64,000 bases of DNA from Geosiphon pyriformis (taxonomy: Eukaryota > Glomeromycota > Glomeromycetes > Archaeosporales > Geosiphonaceae). The stretch covers positions 266,081 to 330,080 of the forward strand of contig JAAOMT010000779.1 in NCBI GenBank assembly GCA_016748015.1, in the 5' to 3' direction. Shown here piece after piece: positions 12,291 to 26,286 of this stretch. Position 1 is the first letter of the stretch; the number at the start of each line of letters is the position of its first letter. The notes beneath the pieces are model-generated. The model had not been told where the DNA came from. It saw only the letters and a program-made list of their open reading frames with translations, and did no database searches. Position numbers and translations under genes: made by a program.

Positions 12291-13555
12291 TTGTGACTGA
12301 GTGATCAACAAGAAAAAGTTATTTTCTTTATTACTTTATATTTTATTATAATTAATATTATAATAAATAATTAATAATAATTAATAATAAAAATAATTAA
12401 AGAAAATTTTAATTAAAAAAATAAATCAATTAAATAAATAATTTTACTTATTATAATAGTTATTACAAAAGTATTAATTTTTAATTTTAATTTTTTTTAA
12501 TATTGTTAATTTAAAATTAATTTAATAAGTTATATCTTAACAATAATTAAAATAATTTTTTAATTATAAGTAATAATTATTTGGTATTATTTTTATTAAT
12601 GATATTTGGTATATTTTTTGGGTCATATAAGTATTGTTTGTTTTTTTTAATTTGAGCAGTCAAAATTGGCTTAAGTAGTTAATTATATATAAAAAATACA
12701 TAAATTATATTTGATTTATAATACTTAGTTGTTATATTATATTAGATAGAGATTAAACTTTATTTATAAATACAATAAAAAAAACTTTTTATTAAATTAT
12801 TGTATTAATTTTTTTTTGTTTTAAAAATTTTAAATAATAATTTTAATATTTGTATGATTTATTTCTATTTTTGTTATATAAACAGTATTTTTTTTAATAT
12901 TTTACAATAAATATTTATATATTTTTTAAATTAAAAGCATTATTTTATTAAAGTATATTATAAATATTTGTTTATTATAAATATATTAATGTATTTATTT
13001 TTTATTGTTTTTTTTATAAAAAATATTTTATAATTAATAGCAATTAAAAATTAATTTTTAAAATTTTAAATAGTTAAAAAATAAGTTTTATGTTTATTTT
13101 TAAATTAATTAAACTTTTAAGCAAAATATTAAGTATTTCAAAAATATGTTTAATTTAAATTTTTAAAATATAAAACAGTTTTTAATATTTATAACAAAAT
13201 TTTTAATTATAGATTTTATTAATAATAATACCAAAAAAAAAAACAAAATTATATAATAATAAAAAAATAAAATTTTTGTTATAAAACTTTAAATTAATTT
13301 ATAAAAATTTTAAATATAACAAAAAACTTAGAAAAAAGTTTTAAAATACCAAAAAAAAAAACAGTTTACAATAAAAAATCAAATAATTTATTAATATTTA
13401 AAGGTTTTTATTAATATATATAATATATTAATTTTAATAATATTATTATTAAAAAAAACTTTTTTTTTTCTTTTATCCCAAATTCCCAAAAAAGAGTCAA
13501 AAAAGTTTTTTGAAAGAAGTTTTTTACCATTTAGTATGATAAATTAAAACTGTTT
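12291..13555. other. Very AT-rich tract without recognisable genes
   Basis: Sequence is dominated by A/T homopolymers and TTAAT-like strings. No open frame of useful length and no visible match to the elements elsewhere in the window. Confidence 0.6.
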
Positions 13556-13864
13556 TTGCTTGACTATAAGGCCACTATTGGCTGTAATATTATCATTATA
13601 AAGAAAACTGTTAAAAGCTTTAGTTTTGATGCTAATAACAGAGATGTTGTTTCTAAGAAAAAAAGAAAAAGTGATATATTAAAGAATAGTACTGCTCATG
13701 ATATGGCTTTTATTGAAGAGGTGGTTAGGAGTTTTTAGAGTTTTGAGACTGGAAATACAACCAAATCTAATAGTATTAATATGAAAGGGAAGTTTCTAGT
13801 AAAGAAAACTAGTGTGAATTATAGTGAAAGAAATGTGTTTATTGAAAGTAATTCTGGTCAGATG
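13556..13864 (+). pseudogene. Fragment of a LINE ORF1 of a second family, interrupted by an LTR
   Basis: An open stretch of 60 codons (KATIGCNIIIIKKTVKSF ... VSKKKRKSDIL) continues past one TAG with SFETGNTTKSNSINM and KTSVNYSERN. I recognise this arrangement (basic region, then GNTTxSxSxxM) as the N-terminal part of ORF1 of glomeromycete LINEs. It differs from the ORF1 at 10266-12265 and lies on the opposite strand. It stops exactly where the left LTR of element A1 begins, so the LTR element probably inserted into it; the remainder is not found to the right. Confidence 0.55.
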
Positions 13865-14838
13865 CTGTTATAGATAATTATTTGGGGTCTGAAAACAAAT
13901 AAAAAACCTGTAACTTAGTATTTAATTAATATGTTGGGATTAATATCTGATGATTTTTTTGTTGAGTCTTTTGTATAATGAACAGAAATTCAATAGATAT
14001 ATCTTGGTGTAATATTTCTAGTTTTTTCTTCAATGCTTAAGTTAATATATATTGTTGTTTATTGTTTTCTAGAATACATATATTCTGTTAATTTCTTTCT
14101 TAGCTTGGTGGCTGGTAATCTCCTGGTAAGCTATCCTCAATTTTTGAGTGTTCACTCTTATTTCTGGGTCTTTTACCAGTACTATATTCTGATGTTAATA
14201 CTCTGTATATTAATTTTTTAATCAATTAGTAAATCCACAATAAAACAAAAAGAAAATAAAAAATAAAAAAATAAAAAAATAAAGAAAATAATAAAAAGAA
14301 AAATAAGAAAATAAGCCAAGACAAAAAAGAGTTAGTATTCTGTCAATAGTCATAATCAAGAGTTATTGGTCCAGTATAGTTAAGTATCAGTAACTATCAA
14401 CATGAATTATTGATAGTAGAAAGATAAATTGTAATATTTAATAAGTATTTTATTGAGATTTTTTATGTTTTTACTTCAAGTCATAGAATACTATTATATA
14501 AAAAGATGGATGAGAATTGGAATTGAAAGTTCTAAACTAAGAATTTTTTTTTTCTGCTTTTAATGCTACTGCTATATATATATAAATTTTATTATATAAG
14601 ATTCTTTGAATTTCTTAATTCTCTAGCCAGGAATTTTAAAATTCCTGGAATCTGGTAATTTTTTGAGAGGAATTTTGGAATTCTGGAATCTTATAATTCC
14701 TTACATAAAAATTCTGTAATTTTAGAATTCTGCAATTTTTCTAAAAAAAATTCTGGAATTCCACTTTTACTATGTCTTATTCTGATTGGCTAATTTATGT
14801 ACTAGTATATAATTTCTATATTTTATGAGTAATATTAT
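13865..14838 (-). repeat. LTR1 (3' LTR of copy A1)
   Basis: On the plus strand it begins TGTTATAGATAATTATTTGG and ends near GAGTAATATTA. It parallels the copies at 19730, 26287 and (inverted) 27914. Internal shared landmarks are a run of AATAAAA repeats, GTTAATCTCC-type text and several TTCTGGAATT motifs. The inferred ancestral ends are TGTTA...TAACA. Confidence 0.75.
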
Positions 14839-14839
14839 T

Positions 14840-14850
14840 CCTTTTTTTTA
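14840..14850 (-). other. Polypurine tract of copy A1
   Basis: On the minus strand an AAAAAAAAGG run lies immediately 5' of LTR1, the expected position for the plus-strand primer of an LTR retrotransposon. Confidence 0.5.
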
Positions 14851-15700
14851 ATATTAAGCTCTGTTAAGATTTCTTATATCTCCTAACTTTTTTTTTGATT
14901 AACTCTTGAACTTCTTTTTTAAAAATTACTTGGATTATTTTGATCTGTAATTTTTTAAATTAAGCATTGGTAATTTTTTCCAATTAATTAATGATAACTA
15001 TATCTATTGCTGGATTGAGTAGTATTGTTGATCAATCTTGAAATCCTGCATGTAGCCAATATATAGCTTATGCTTATATAAACAGATTGTTTTTCTTCAC
15101 AAATTGTTCTAATTGTTGTAGTATTGTTGTGTTAAATAACTGTTTTATTTTATTGATATACAAGTTTTGAATATTCAGGTTTTGTTTCAAATAATAATAA
15201 CAAAAATTTCTTGAGAATTGTTGTCTTTACCAATTCCAAGTTTTTTTCATCAATTTTTAGTATGATACTGCTGTTTCTGGTATTTCTTTTGACAATTTTA
15301 CTTTTGCTATTATCTTGTTTATAATGTTTTTTGGTTTTTTATGTGTCTTGTATTGGATTTTCTTTTTATTATCTTTGTACCAAATGGTTTGTTAATTAAT
15401 TGTAATTTTTATGTTTTGTTGTTAAATTAGTTAAAATAGTTGCTGTGTAAGTAAGTAAATATTATCAGTAATTTTCATCTTTATTATTGCTTTTGTTGCA
15501 TATATTATGTCTTTATATATTTCTGTTTAATCAATTTGACATATTTGTATTGATAATTATGATTGGTTTTAGATCTCATGGAATTTCATCTGGTTGGACT
15601 AGTATTTATAGTACTCTCAGTTATGGAATATTATTGGTAGATAATAATACTATATTGTGATATGATTTTAGTTAATTTCTATGTACTGTTTTAGCTAAAA
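14851..15700 (-). other. A1 region between integrase and 3' LTR
   Basis: AT-rich, no recognisable protein. In element B the equivalent position holds an open 239-codon frame; I could not see a convincing counterpart here. Confidence 0.4.
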
Positions 15701-18700
15701 TTTTGTTGTTTTATCTTAATTTATAAGCTTCATTTTCTATGTAAAATGGTTTATTCTATTTGGGGTCAAATTTTTCACTTTATTGTTTTTTTACTTTGTA
15801 CAATGTAAAAGTATTTTGTCTCCAATTCTGAATTTAACTGGTTTATCCAGTAACTAGTTATTATGTTGTTTTTTTTGTTTTTTTTGTAACTTTTGAATGT
15901 TATTAGCTGTTTTTTGTCTTTTTTTTTCTAAAGTTTCTATTAAGTCATATGTTTTTTTTAGCAATGTTTCTTGAAAGTTGTTTTCTATTATTGGTTCAGT
16001 TAGATATGTATTGACTTTTATCTTAACTGGTAATGTTGCTGTTCTACTATAAACAAGTTTAAATGGTGTTGCTTGTATAATATCTTGTTTTATTGTCTAA
16101 TAAGCAAATAGTATTAATGGTATAAACAAATCTCATTCATTCTGGTTTTTTTGACTAATTTTGGCAATTGTTTTACATAATGTTCTATTGAACTTTTCAA
16201 CTAAACCATTTGTTTATAGATAATATAGTGATAATAATGGTCTTTTGATTCCAAATCTTTGGCTTAATTCTATTAATGTTTTGTTTACAAAGTGAGTTCC
16301 TTGATTTGATAATAATTTTTTTGGACATCTGTGTTGACAAATCAAATTTTGATAAACAAATTTGGCTATAGATTCTGTATTTGCTCTTTGAATTGTTTTT
16401 GTCTCTGGCTATTTTGTAAGTTAATTTATGGCTATTGCTATATAATGATTGTTTTTACTGGTTATTGTTAATAGTCCAACTAAGTTAATTCCAATTCTAT
16501 CAAATAGTTGTCCTACTTTAATTGGTTTTAGTGGTTTACTGGATTTTGTTTCTCCTTTCTTTTGACAAGCATTACAATTTTGAACATATTAGATAATGTT
16601 CAGATACATTGATGACTAATAATATCTTTTTCTGGTTCTTTTTATGATTGCTTCTTTATAAAAATATTCTGCTGTTGGATCTAAATGCACATTGTACAAT
16701 ATTGTTTTTTTCTCTGGTTCTGTAATTACTCTGAGTAGTTAATTTGGATCTTTTCTGTTTTTTTAATATAGTATGTTTTGGTAAGTAATAAAATATTTTG
16801 ATTGTTATTTTATGTTGTTTTATTCCATTTAAGATAATTTTTCCTTGAACTGTTAGGTGTTAATATAGTGTTGGAGTTGTTAATATTTTTGTATATTCAT
16901 TTTTTGTTATATTTTTGAATTAAAATGTTCTTAGATTTGTTTTATTTACAACAAACTGTTAGCATTTCCGTTTTTTTTTTTTTTTTTATAATATAATGTA
17001 TATTTGAATAATAAAAGTTCTATTTTTTATCTGACATAGCAGTCATCTCCAAATTTTTGTTTCTAAATTGATGTCAATTTTTTGTGATCAGTGTATACTT
17101 CAAACTTTTGGCTTAAATATTTTTTCTATTTGATAACTGTCCAATAGATAGCTAAGTATTCTATAGTTTTTTCTGCTGAACTTAAGCTTCAGCTGGCATA
17201 TGCTATTAGATGTTTTTGTTCATCTAGTCTTCTCTAAGATAGTACAGCTTTCAATGCTTGACCAAATGCATCTGTAATAATAATAAATAGCTTGCTGTGA
17301 TCTGAATAGATTAATATTAGTGCTTAAATAAGCTTTCTTCATAGAATGTTAAAAGCTTCTTGCTAAGTTTTAATCCATTCATATTTTACATTTTTTGTTT
17401 GAAGCTGATGAAGTGATTGGACCAGTTTGGAAAAATTCTGGATAAATCACTGATAATATTCTATGAATTCCAAAAATGTTCTTAATTCTGTGAGATTTGT
17501 TAATACTGAAAAGTTTTTAATTATCTCAATTTTATCTAAATCTATTTTGATGCTGTTTTTGCTTATAATATGTTCTAAAAATTTCAATTCTGTTTTGTTG
17601 AAAAAGCATTTAGTGGCATTTAACTTTAGTTTTGTTTATCTTAGTCTTTTAAACACTTACTGTAAATGATAAAGATAATCATCAAATGTCTTTGAAAATA
17701 TATTGGTGTTATCTAGATAAATGATTACTGATTTCCATAGTAGTTTTATATAAACAATTTCTATAAGCAATTAGAATATGGCTGGAATATTAGTTAAATC
17801 AAATAACATAACTTCAAACTCAAAATTCTTTTCTCTAATTGTAAAAACAGTCTTTTCTTTATCTTTTAGTTTTATGGCTATTTATCAGTAATTATTATCT
17901 AAATTTAATATTGAAAACCATTTCTTTTTTCCAAAAACATCAAATAATTTCTGAATTCATAAAGTTGAATAACTGTTTCCATGAGTAATATTGTTGAGTT
18001 TTTTGTAATCTACACAAAAGTGAATTTTTTCATTTTTCTTTCAGACCAGTACTATTAATAATGACCATAGACTTATTAATAGTTGAATTAACCCATTGTC
18101 TAACATTTGGTTGATTTCTTATCAGATAATTTCATGACTTGTTAATAGTACTCTGTATGCTCTTTGTTTAATTGGCATAGTATTTTTAGTCTTAATTTGG
18201 TGTTGGATAATGTCAGTTCTGCCAAATTCATTTTTACTGGCAAAAATATTAGTAAAATTGTTAAGTAATATCTTAAATTGCATTTATTGAAGTAGGTCTA
18301 AATTTTCTAAGTTTATTTGTTTCAATTGTTTTGGTTAAAGCAAATAACATTCTTCTTATTTATATATTGTTTGTAATGTAATATCCACATATTCACATAG
18401 TTGTAGAAAATCTGGAATGGTGCTTGGTGGTTAATCTTCAACTTTAGTGTTTAAGTATTCAATAGTGGTTTTCTTTGGTATTTCAATAAAGTCTCCAGTT
18501 GTATTGTGAATGGAAATTTTAATGTGTTTGTGATTTTTAGCCAGTATATAGAGATTAGTAATAGCAATTTCTCCTGATTTACAAATAGTAACTTCCATTT
18601 TAAAAATTTGGATTTGATCTTTTATTTTTCTTTCTATAACTATTAAATACTAATCATATAATAGAATAGAAATTGATTGATGAGTGAAAATAATTTCTTT

Positions 18701-19676
18701 CTTGTTAATAACTTTTTCCTCTATTATATTAACTGATATATCTATCTTATTCATGAATTCAAATCCATTTTTTCTTTTGGCTGTAATTTTTAATTTTTTT
18801 TTGTTCTTACTAATATTAACTGAGCTATTTTTACTAAAGGTAGGAATATTGCCTATGCTATTTTTTTATTTGGTTTAATCACATATTTTTTTTCTGAGTT
18901 ATTTTGTAGCATTGTAATAATATTTTCCACATATTCTGCATCAATTATTCCTCCTCTAATATTGATTCTCTTTTTTGCTAAACTAGATCTAGATGCTAAT
19001 TGAACCATTGTTGTTGTTGAAATTTTCAGTGCTATTTTCAAATCAATACAGATGTGCAAATATGGTTCCAATTTGATGGCATTTTTTCTTAGATATCTCA
19101 GATCAAACTCTGCATCAATATCATATATGTGTTTTGGCATAATATCTTCATCATTATTGCTAAACCATTTAAGTTTTTGCTTCTTTGAAAGATCAGAGAG
19201 CATAATATATTGTTTTGAGTTTAAATTAGAGTTTGAATTATCACTGTTGTCATTATTATTTTGAATAAAGCTGAAACTATTGTTATTATTATCATTGAAG
19301 TCTAAATCAGAATTGAATTTTGATCCTAATTCTGCTATGCATTTACTAATTGGTTTTTCCTCTTTGAACATCGAATAAATCATGTGTAGTAGTAGATTGT
19401 AAATGATGTCACAGTCATTATAATACTAAAAGTTACATGGTATTAAACAGTGATCACATAAATAAGTATTGAGTTGTTCTAAATATTGCTCTTGTTTCTC
19501 TTTAGTTGGTGCTAATTCTTGGTAGTGTTCATGGAATTGTTTAGAGTCTATCACATTAAAGATAATATTGGGATTTAAAACCCAAATAATCTCTTCTGGT
19601 TTTGACAGGTTGTTTTTAATGGTCTTAATTTCTTCTGAAGTTGCTTCTTTGATTTTGGCGATTGCTATTTTCCAAA
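15700..19676 (-). pseudogene. A1 pol remnant: integrase, RNase H, RT and dUTPase
   Basis: Translation blocks collinear with element B. Integrase about 15770-16620 (the region that reads as the Pro-Gln-Thr-Asn...Glu box and the H/C zinc region); RNase H about 17100-17400; RT about 17450-18200 with the catalytic loop around 17700; linker to about 18560; dUTPase 18853-19130; start of the Cys-rich region to 19676. An open block (19383-18853) carries AEFDLRY, SRSSLA and GGIIDAEY of trimeric dUTPases, then stops at KKIA followed by TAG where Gln is expected (CAG to TAG). Otherwise stops and frameshifts are dense. Non-functional. Confidence 0.75.
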
Positions 19677-19729
19677 TTTAAATTCAAAGTTTTTTTCTCT
19701 TGTAGTAAATACTGTCTTTTCTTTATTAG

Positions 19730-20510
19730 TATTACAGATAATTATTTGGAGTGTTGAAACAAATAACAAATTTATAACTTGGTGCTCAATGGTTGGTAAT
19801 ATTGGTAATTTTTAAAAATTTTAGAGTCAGAAGGTTTTTGTTGAGTTTTTTGTATAATAGACAGAAATTTAATTAATGATTTTTTCTGTGAATTTCTTTC
19901 TTCAGCATAATGGCCAGTTTATTCTGGCAGTTATGTTTTTTTGATAAGCTATCCTTAAATTTTTACTCATATTCCCAAACTATTCTTGACATCAAATACT
20001 CAGCACTTAATTCCTTTAATTAATTAGTAAACAACAAAGAAACAAAATAAAAAAAAATAAAAAATTAATATTTTATCAATAACTATAATTAAAAACTGTT
20101 GGTCCAATATGATTAAATATTGAATTTTATTAACATGAAGTGTTGATAGTAAATAAGTGATTAATATTTTTAATCAAGTAATAATAACATGAATTGGAAG
20201 ATAATTATATATTTATTTAATATTAATGTGTTTTTATTTCAAATTATAGAAAACTATCTTTTGAAGGAAAAATAATAGGGGTTCTAAACTTTATCAAATT
20301 TTGAATGCTTTTTTACTTTTAACAATTTCATTATATATATATAATTTGTATTATATGAGATTTTTGGAGAATTCTGCAATTTTTCAAGAGAATTTTGGAA
20401 TTCTGTAATTTTTCAAGAGAATTCTGGAATTTTTTATTTTATTACACCTATTTTTGATTGGCTATTTTTACCTATTTATTATAATTTCCAATTTTTATGA
20501 ATAATATTGA
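19730..20510 (-). repeat. LTR2, solo LTR inserted in the A2 RT region
   Basis: Begins TATTACAGATAATTATTTGG and ends near ATGAATAATATTGA, so it is a full-length LTR. The flanks (..TCTTTATTAG and CTAGATTTATGG..) are contiguous in the intact A1 RT sequence at about 17865, so the LTR sits inside coding sequence. TTAG/CTAG on either side may be an eroded target-site duplication. Confidence 0.7.
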
Positions 20511-23500
20511 CTAGATTTATGGCTACTTGTTAGTAATTTCTATATAAGTTCAATGTTAAAAACTATTTTTTTTTTCTGAAAGCATCAAATAATTCTTAGA
20601 TTTGTGGAGTTAGATAACTATCTTCATAAGTAATACTGTTAAGTTTTTTGTAATTCACACAAAAATGAATCTTTTCATTTTTTTTTAAACAAATATTACT
20701 GGTAATAATCATAGATTTATTAATGGTTGAATTAATTTATTGTCTAACATTCTGTTAATTTTTTGTTAAATGATTTTATGGCTGGTTAATAATACTCTGT
20801 ATACTTTTTGTTTGATTAACATTGCATTTCTAGTTTTGATCTGGTGTTGGATAATGTCAGTTCTGCCAAATTTATTTTTATTGGCAAAGATATTAATAAA
20901 ATTGTTAAGTAGTATCTTGAGTTGTATACTTTGAAGTAGGACTAGATTTTTTAAATTTATTTGTTCTAAATGTTTTGGTTATAGCAAATAACATTTTTTT
21001 ATCTGTATATGGTTTATGATGTAATATTTACATACCCACAAAGTTATAGAAAGTCTAAAATAGTAGTGGGTGCTTGATTTTTAACTTTAGTGCTTAAATA
21101 TCTGATAATAGTTTTATTTGATATTTCTATGGAGTTTTTAGTTGTGTTATGTATTAGAATTTTGATGTGTCTATAGTTCTTGGCTGGTATATAGAAATTG
21201 GTAATGTTAATCTCTTTTAATTCACCAATGTTTGTTTTAGCTTTAAAAATCTGGGTTTGATTTTTTACTTTTCTTTCTATAACTAATATATACTAATTAT
21301 ATAGTGAAATAAAAATTAATTGATAGATAAAAATAATTTCTCTTTTATTAAAGATTTTTTCTTCCATCATATTAATTGATATATCTATTTTACTTATTGA
21401 TCCAAATCTTTTTATTTCTTTTGCTGTAATTTTTAACTTTTTTTTTATTTTTACTAATACTAATTAAGCTATTTTAACCAGAAACAAGAATATTGTCTGT
21501 GCTATCTTTTTATTTGGTTCAATTGTGTATTTTTTTTCTGAGTTATTTTGTAGTATTATAATAATATTTTCTATATATTCTGTATTAATTATTTCTTTTC
21601 TAATATTAATTCCTTTTTTTGTTAAACTAAATCTAAAAACTAATTAGATTATTGTTGTTGCTAGAATTTTCAGTGCTATTTTCAGATTTATACTAATACA
21701 TAAATAAAATTCTAATTGAATAACAGTTTTTTCTAAATATCTAAAATTAAATCTTATATTAATATTATGTATGCATTTTGGCATAATATCTTCACTGTTA
21801 TTGTTAAACTATTTAAGTTTTTGCTCTATTGAAAGGTCTGAGAGCATAATATATTGTTTGGAATTGTACTTGGAATTTGAATTGTTATTGTTGTTATTGT
21901 TATAATGAATAGTATTGAAATCATTATTGTTGTTATTATTGTAGTCTAAATTATGATTAAATTTCAATTTCAATTCCAATGTGCACTTGCTAATTGGTTT
22001 TTTTTTAGGAATCAAATAGATTATATATGATAATAGATTGTAAATAAGATTACAATTGTTACAATATTTGAAATCACTAAAAATAATGCAATATTTATAA
22101 AATTTAGTATTTAATTGTTCTAAAAACTGTTTTTGCTCTTTTTTAATGGGTGTTAAATCTTGATAGTATTTGTGAAATTGTTTTGAATTGTTTAAAATAT
22201 TGATAAATGTGTCTGAGTTAAGAATAAGAACAGTCTCAACAGATTCTGGTGAGTTGTTTTTAATTGTAAGTATTTTATTGAATGAAGTGTTTTTAACTTT
22301 GGCACTTGTTATTCACCAAATTTTATTTTTGTCATGTGAGTAACTATCTAAGCATAAAAGTGCTCAGTTTTATGCAGTATTAAAAGATGTTTTTTGGCTT
22401 ATCCAGTTACTTATAAGAATTGTGTATTAACATAAAATATCACATGTTCCTTCTCAACTAGAAATGTTATTCCATATTTTTTCATCAAGTAATATTTCTT
22501 TACAAGTAAACCATAGTTTATTATCTTATTTTTTTTGTTATTTTAAATACTTAAAATGTTTTCAGTAACACAGTTTGCAGTAGTAATGGGTGCATGTCCA
22601 GTAATTTTTTTAGACAAGATCTAAGCTTTCATAAAAAAAAACTTTTTATTATAGTTAATATATCTAAGTAGAATATATGATAATTTTTTCTTTATGTCTA
22701 TGAAATATAATTTATTCCAGCTATTGGTTATTTTTTCAGTAATTGTAGTGGCTTTTGGTTTATCTTTTTTTTTTTTTTTTTTTATTATTCTAAAAAAGTA
22801 TCAGCAGTAATTTATTGTGTTTGTTTTCAGTCCATAAGACTTGATAGACTTCTCAAGTAGGTTATTTTTTTCCTTCAACTTGATCAATGATTGTTCTCTT
22901 AAAAGAGCTTTAAAATGTCTACAAGTAACAGACACTTAAGTATGCTAATTCTTAAATATTAACTAGAGCTTTTAAGTGTTTTAGTCAAATACAGTATTGG
23001 TTTTAAACAGTTAGTTATTACTAATAAGAGCTTAATATTATGTGGCTTTTATTATCAGAATTTTGATTGACATGATGATACCATTGACTTCAAAAAAAAA
23101 ATTGTTGATTTTACCAATAGAAGTTTTCATTACTCTATTAACAGTAATAATTTTGGTGCTGGTAGTGTGATCAACCTAACAACCTAATTGGTTTATAAAT
23201 TGTTATGTGATGATGCTGTCTGCTAACACATTATTAATAATTAATTTGATAGGTTAGACATCAATTTTGGCATCTGTGTACATAACTGTAATAAGTTTAA
23301 TATTGAAAATGGCTCTGCTAAATAGAGATAGTATTATTAATTTTTTTAGTTTAAAAAAAAATATGGCTGTAAGTAATTTGTTTTCAATAATAGTTACTAA
23401 TAGAATATTGTTGATAAGTAGTGTTTTTGAGCCTTTCAAATTATTGAATAAGTTGGTTTTTGGAGTAATCAGAAGACTTAAATAGTTTTAAGAATTCAGG

Positions 23501-26268
23501 TTTTGGGTGTACCCACTTTTTGAACTCTGTTGACATAATTTTAATAGCTGAGTTGAAAAACTGGGGATTAATTGATATATTATTATCACTAATCTCTAAT
23601 TTTGCTGAGTGTGAGTAATTGTCAGTCTTAGATTTTCAGTAAATACTGGCACAATAATTTGGGATAATACTTGAATTTGTTGTAGTTGATAAATTACTGT
23701 AACTGTTAATAAATTATTAGTGCTGAAGCCTAATAAACTGAAGATATATATATTGATTATTGTATTATTGATACATAATATGATTAGTATTGTTCCTAAT
23801 TCTGGGTATAATTTGGAGTTTGAAACTGGTAATTAGAGTTTTTTGTTGTCATAATTAATTGGCTAATAAGAATAATAAACACAATTGATTTTGAAAACAA
23901 TCAGAGTTTCCTTGATTGTTGTGGTATTGTAAAGACTGATAAATAACTTAATTGTTAGCTAAATATCCTTCAATTTTCTGATTGATGACTTTGCTAAATT
24001 GTTTCAATTTGGTATCTAATTTAAATAATTCATTCATTACTAGATTTACAGCTTGGACATAGTTGGTTTCAAGTTTGGCTGATTCAAAATCTTAGACATG
24101 TATAACTGCATTCTAGAAAGTATTTAGATACATTAGATGTACTTTTTGTAATAAGCTGCTATATAATCTACAAATAAACTGGTTTAAAATCTGTGCTTTT
24201 ATAAAATAATCAGCTTGAATTGCCTGAATTTGGTGCAAATTTCTGTAGAAATGTTCTAAGTAAGTAGTAACTGCTTTGGTATTACCCTATTTGATGATAG
24301 TAAAGCTAGTTAACAAATAATTAATGCTGTTGTAATTGCTAAAATATTGTAAAAATATGGTTTTAAATATATTAAAAGTTTGTGGTTTATTAACTAAGTT
24401 CTAATATTATTAGTTAATAATATTCTATAAAAAATAAAAAATGGCTTGAAAAACTCTGGTGTTATCTTAATTATTGGTTATAATTATTTTGGTTATATTG
24501 TTTAATCATGCTTGGTTATTGTTTTTTTTACTTATAAATTTTTCAAGTTTGACAATAAGTATATATGCTATTGGTGCAAATTGTTGTGATTATAATTGTT
24601 GTTGAGATTGTTGTTAAGGTTATTGTTGTGGTGTGGTAATTGGTGCAACTGGTGGATCAATTATAATTATTAAAAATAAGTTTGGCTGAATAATAAAAGT
24701 GAGATTTAGATTGTTCAGGTTTTATGGAGTTTAAACAATCAGAATTTGTATTTTTGGATTATTTGAAATCAGATTTGGATTATTATTTTCCTAATTACTG
24801 TCTTCTTTTTTTTCAATTTAGTATCTTTTCAATAACTGATAGATTCGAAATTTGGTTGAAGTAACAGTAATCAAAGTTTTAATAGTATTGTTGATTACAA
24901 ATTAAATTTTTCAAAAAAATTGTCATATGTTTCTAATAATTTGACTTTTTCCTGATTATTTTGGAATGAAATCAAAATAATAGTGCTTTTATAGTTAATG
25001 GTAATATGGATTCTAATAATATATAGATAGTACTTTTGAATATATGATAATATAATAAGTTAATAAATAAAACAACTCTTGAATTCTTTTAATTAAACAG
25101 TTGTATTTTTTTTGGTGTTTTTGCTGACATTTGTAATTTTTTTTTGTCTGCAAAAATAATAGAAAATCTTTATTGGATGTATTTTTCAATTTCTTTGTTT
25201 ATTTTTGTAATTAATAGTGCAAACAAATAGTTTGATAAAAGTGTGATATTTTGGAGTAATTACTGTAGAAATTGTTCTGAATCTTATTGATTTTCTAAGT
25301 AGGATTTAATTTTTTTGTTAATATAAAAATTGAAAGCTAATTTTGTTGGCCAATAGTTACTTGTTAATCCAAGGTAAATTTGATAATGTTAAAATAAGAA
25401 TTTTACAAATTCTAAATAATTTTCTCTTATGATTTTTTTATCTGCTATTGTTCCAAATAATTGATATTAATGCTGTTATGGAAGTGTTTTCTTGGTATAT
25501 TTTAATTGTTAATATCTTGTTTTAATTGCAATCAGTTTCTTGTAAGTTTCTTAATTTTATGTGTTAGATATTAATGATAATGTACTGAAGGTTTTCTCTT
25601 GATGTTGTGATATAAGTCTTCTTTTTAATTCTAGTTGTCTTTGTATGTTGTGTACTTCTTCTTAGAGGCTAATCTGAAATTTACCCACTGTCTGGAGTTT
25701 TTTTTGAAGCTATCCTTGCAATTGCCTGATGTGTTTCTCTAATCTAGAAACACAAAATGTTAATGGCCTTTTCATGATTTTTTTAAGTATATAATAAAGC
25801 TTTTTCAATTTAATTAGTAACCACATAAATAATCTTGATCAGGGATTATTCTTCCAAAAAGTTTAAAGATGAAATGATAATTTCATTTACTAGAGAGAGT
25901 ATGTGAATTTTATTATTAATCTTGTAATTGTAATGTTTATTCAATTTATTATTTTTATTAATTCTTTTTGAATAAAATTTTATTTAGATATTTGTTGCTT
26001 CAAGTTGAAGCTGTTTTTTTCTTCATTATTAAAAACTATTGTATATATATATAATTATTGTTTTATAAAATAATGTCTTGTAATACTCTATTTCCGTAAT
26101 TTCTAAATAGTGCTTACTGCTTTTGCATGATAGTGCTTGCTGTTATTTGTAAATTATTTCTTTTTATAAATTGTTGTTGTGCTATTTCATAATTGGCTAA
26201 TTTATATTATTTATAATTCCTATTAAATTCTTGAACTGTAACAATGCTAATTTTTTGTTGGATTATAC

Positions 26269-26284
26269 TTTACAGAGAGCACCA
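26269..26284 (-). other. Primer-binding site of copy A2
   Basis: On the minus strand the 5' LTR ends ..CTTGTAACA, followed after two bases by TGGTGCTCTCTGTAAAG. TGG pairs with the universal tRNA CCA end, and the rest would pair with an acceptor stem ending CAGAGAGCA. Which tRNA this is was not determined. Confidence 0.55.
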
Positions 26285-26286
26285 AA

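Larger units (their letters stand above)
19677..26286 (-). pseudogene. A2 internal remnant: partial RT, dUTPase, protease and gag region
   Basis: Starts within RT, is split by a solo LTR, and resumes at 20511 with the RT segment matching 17868 onward. A dUTPase-like block lies about 21480-21790 (with IINTEY and NKKIAQ). A linker block (22015-21809) parallels that of A1 (both contain SKQYIMLSDLS after an Asn-rich run). Farther right, the protease and gag regions are so eroded that only composition and position identify them. A poly-T run of about 19 lies near 22768. Confidence 0.6.
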
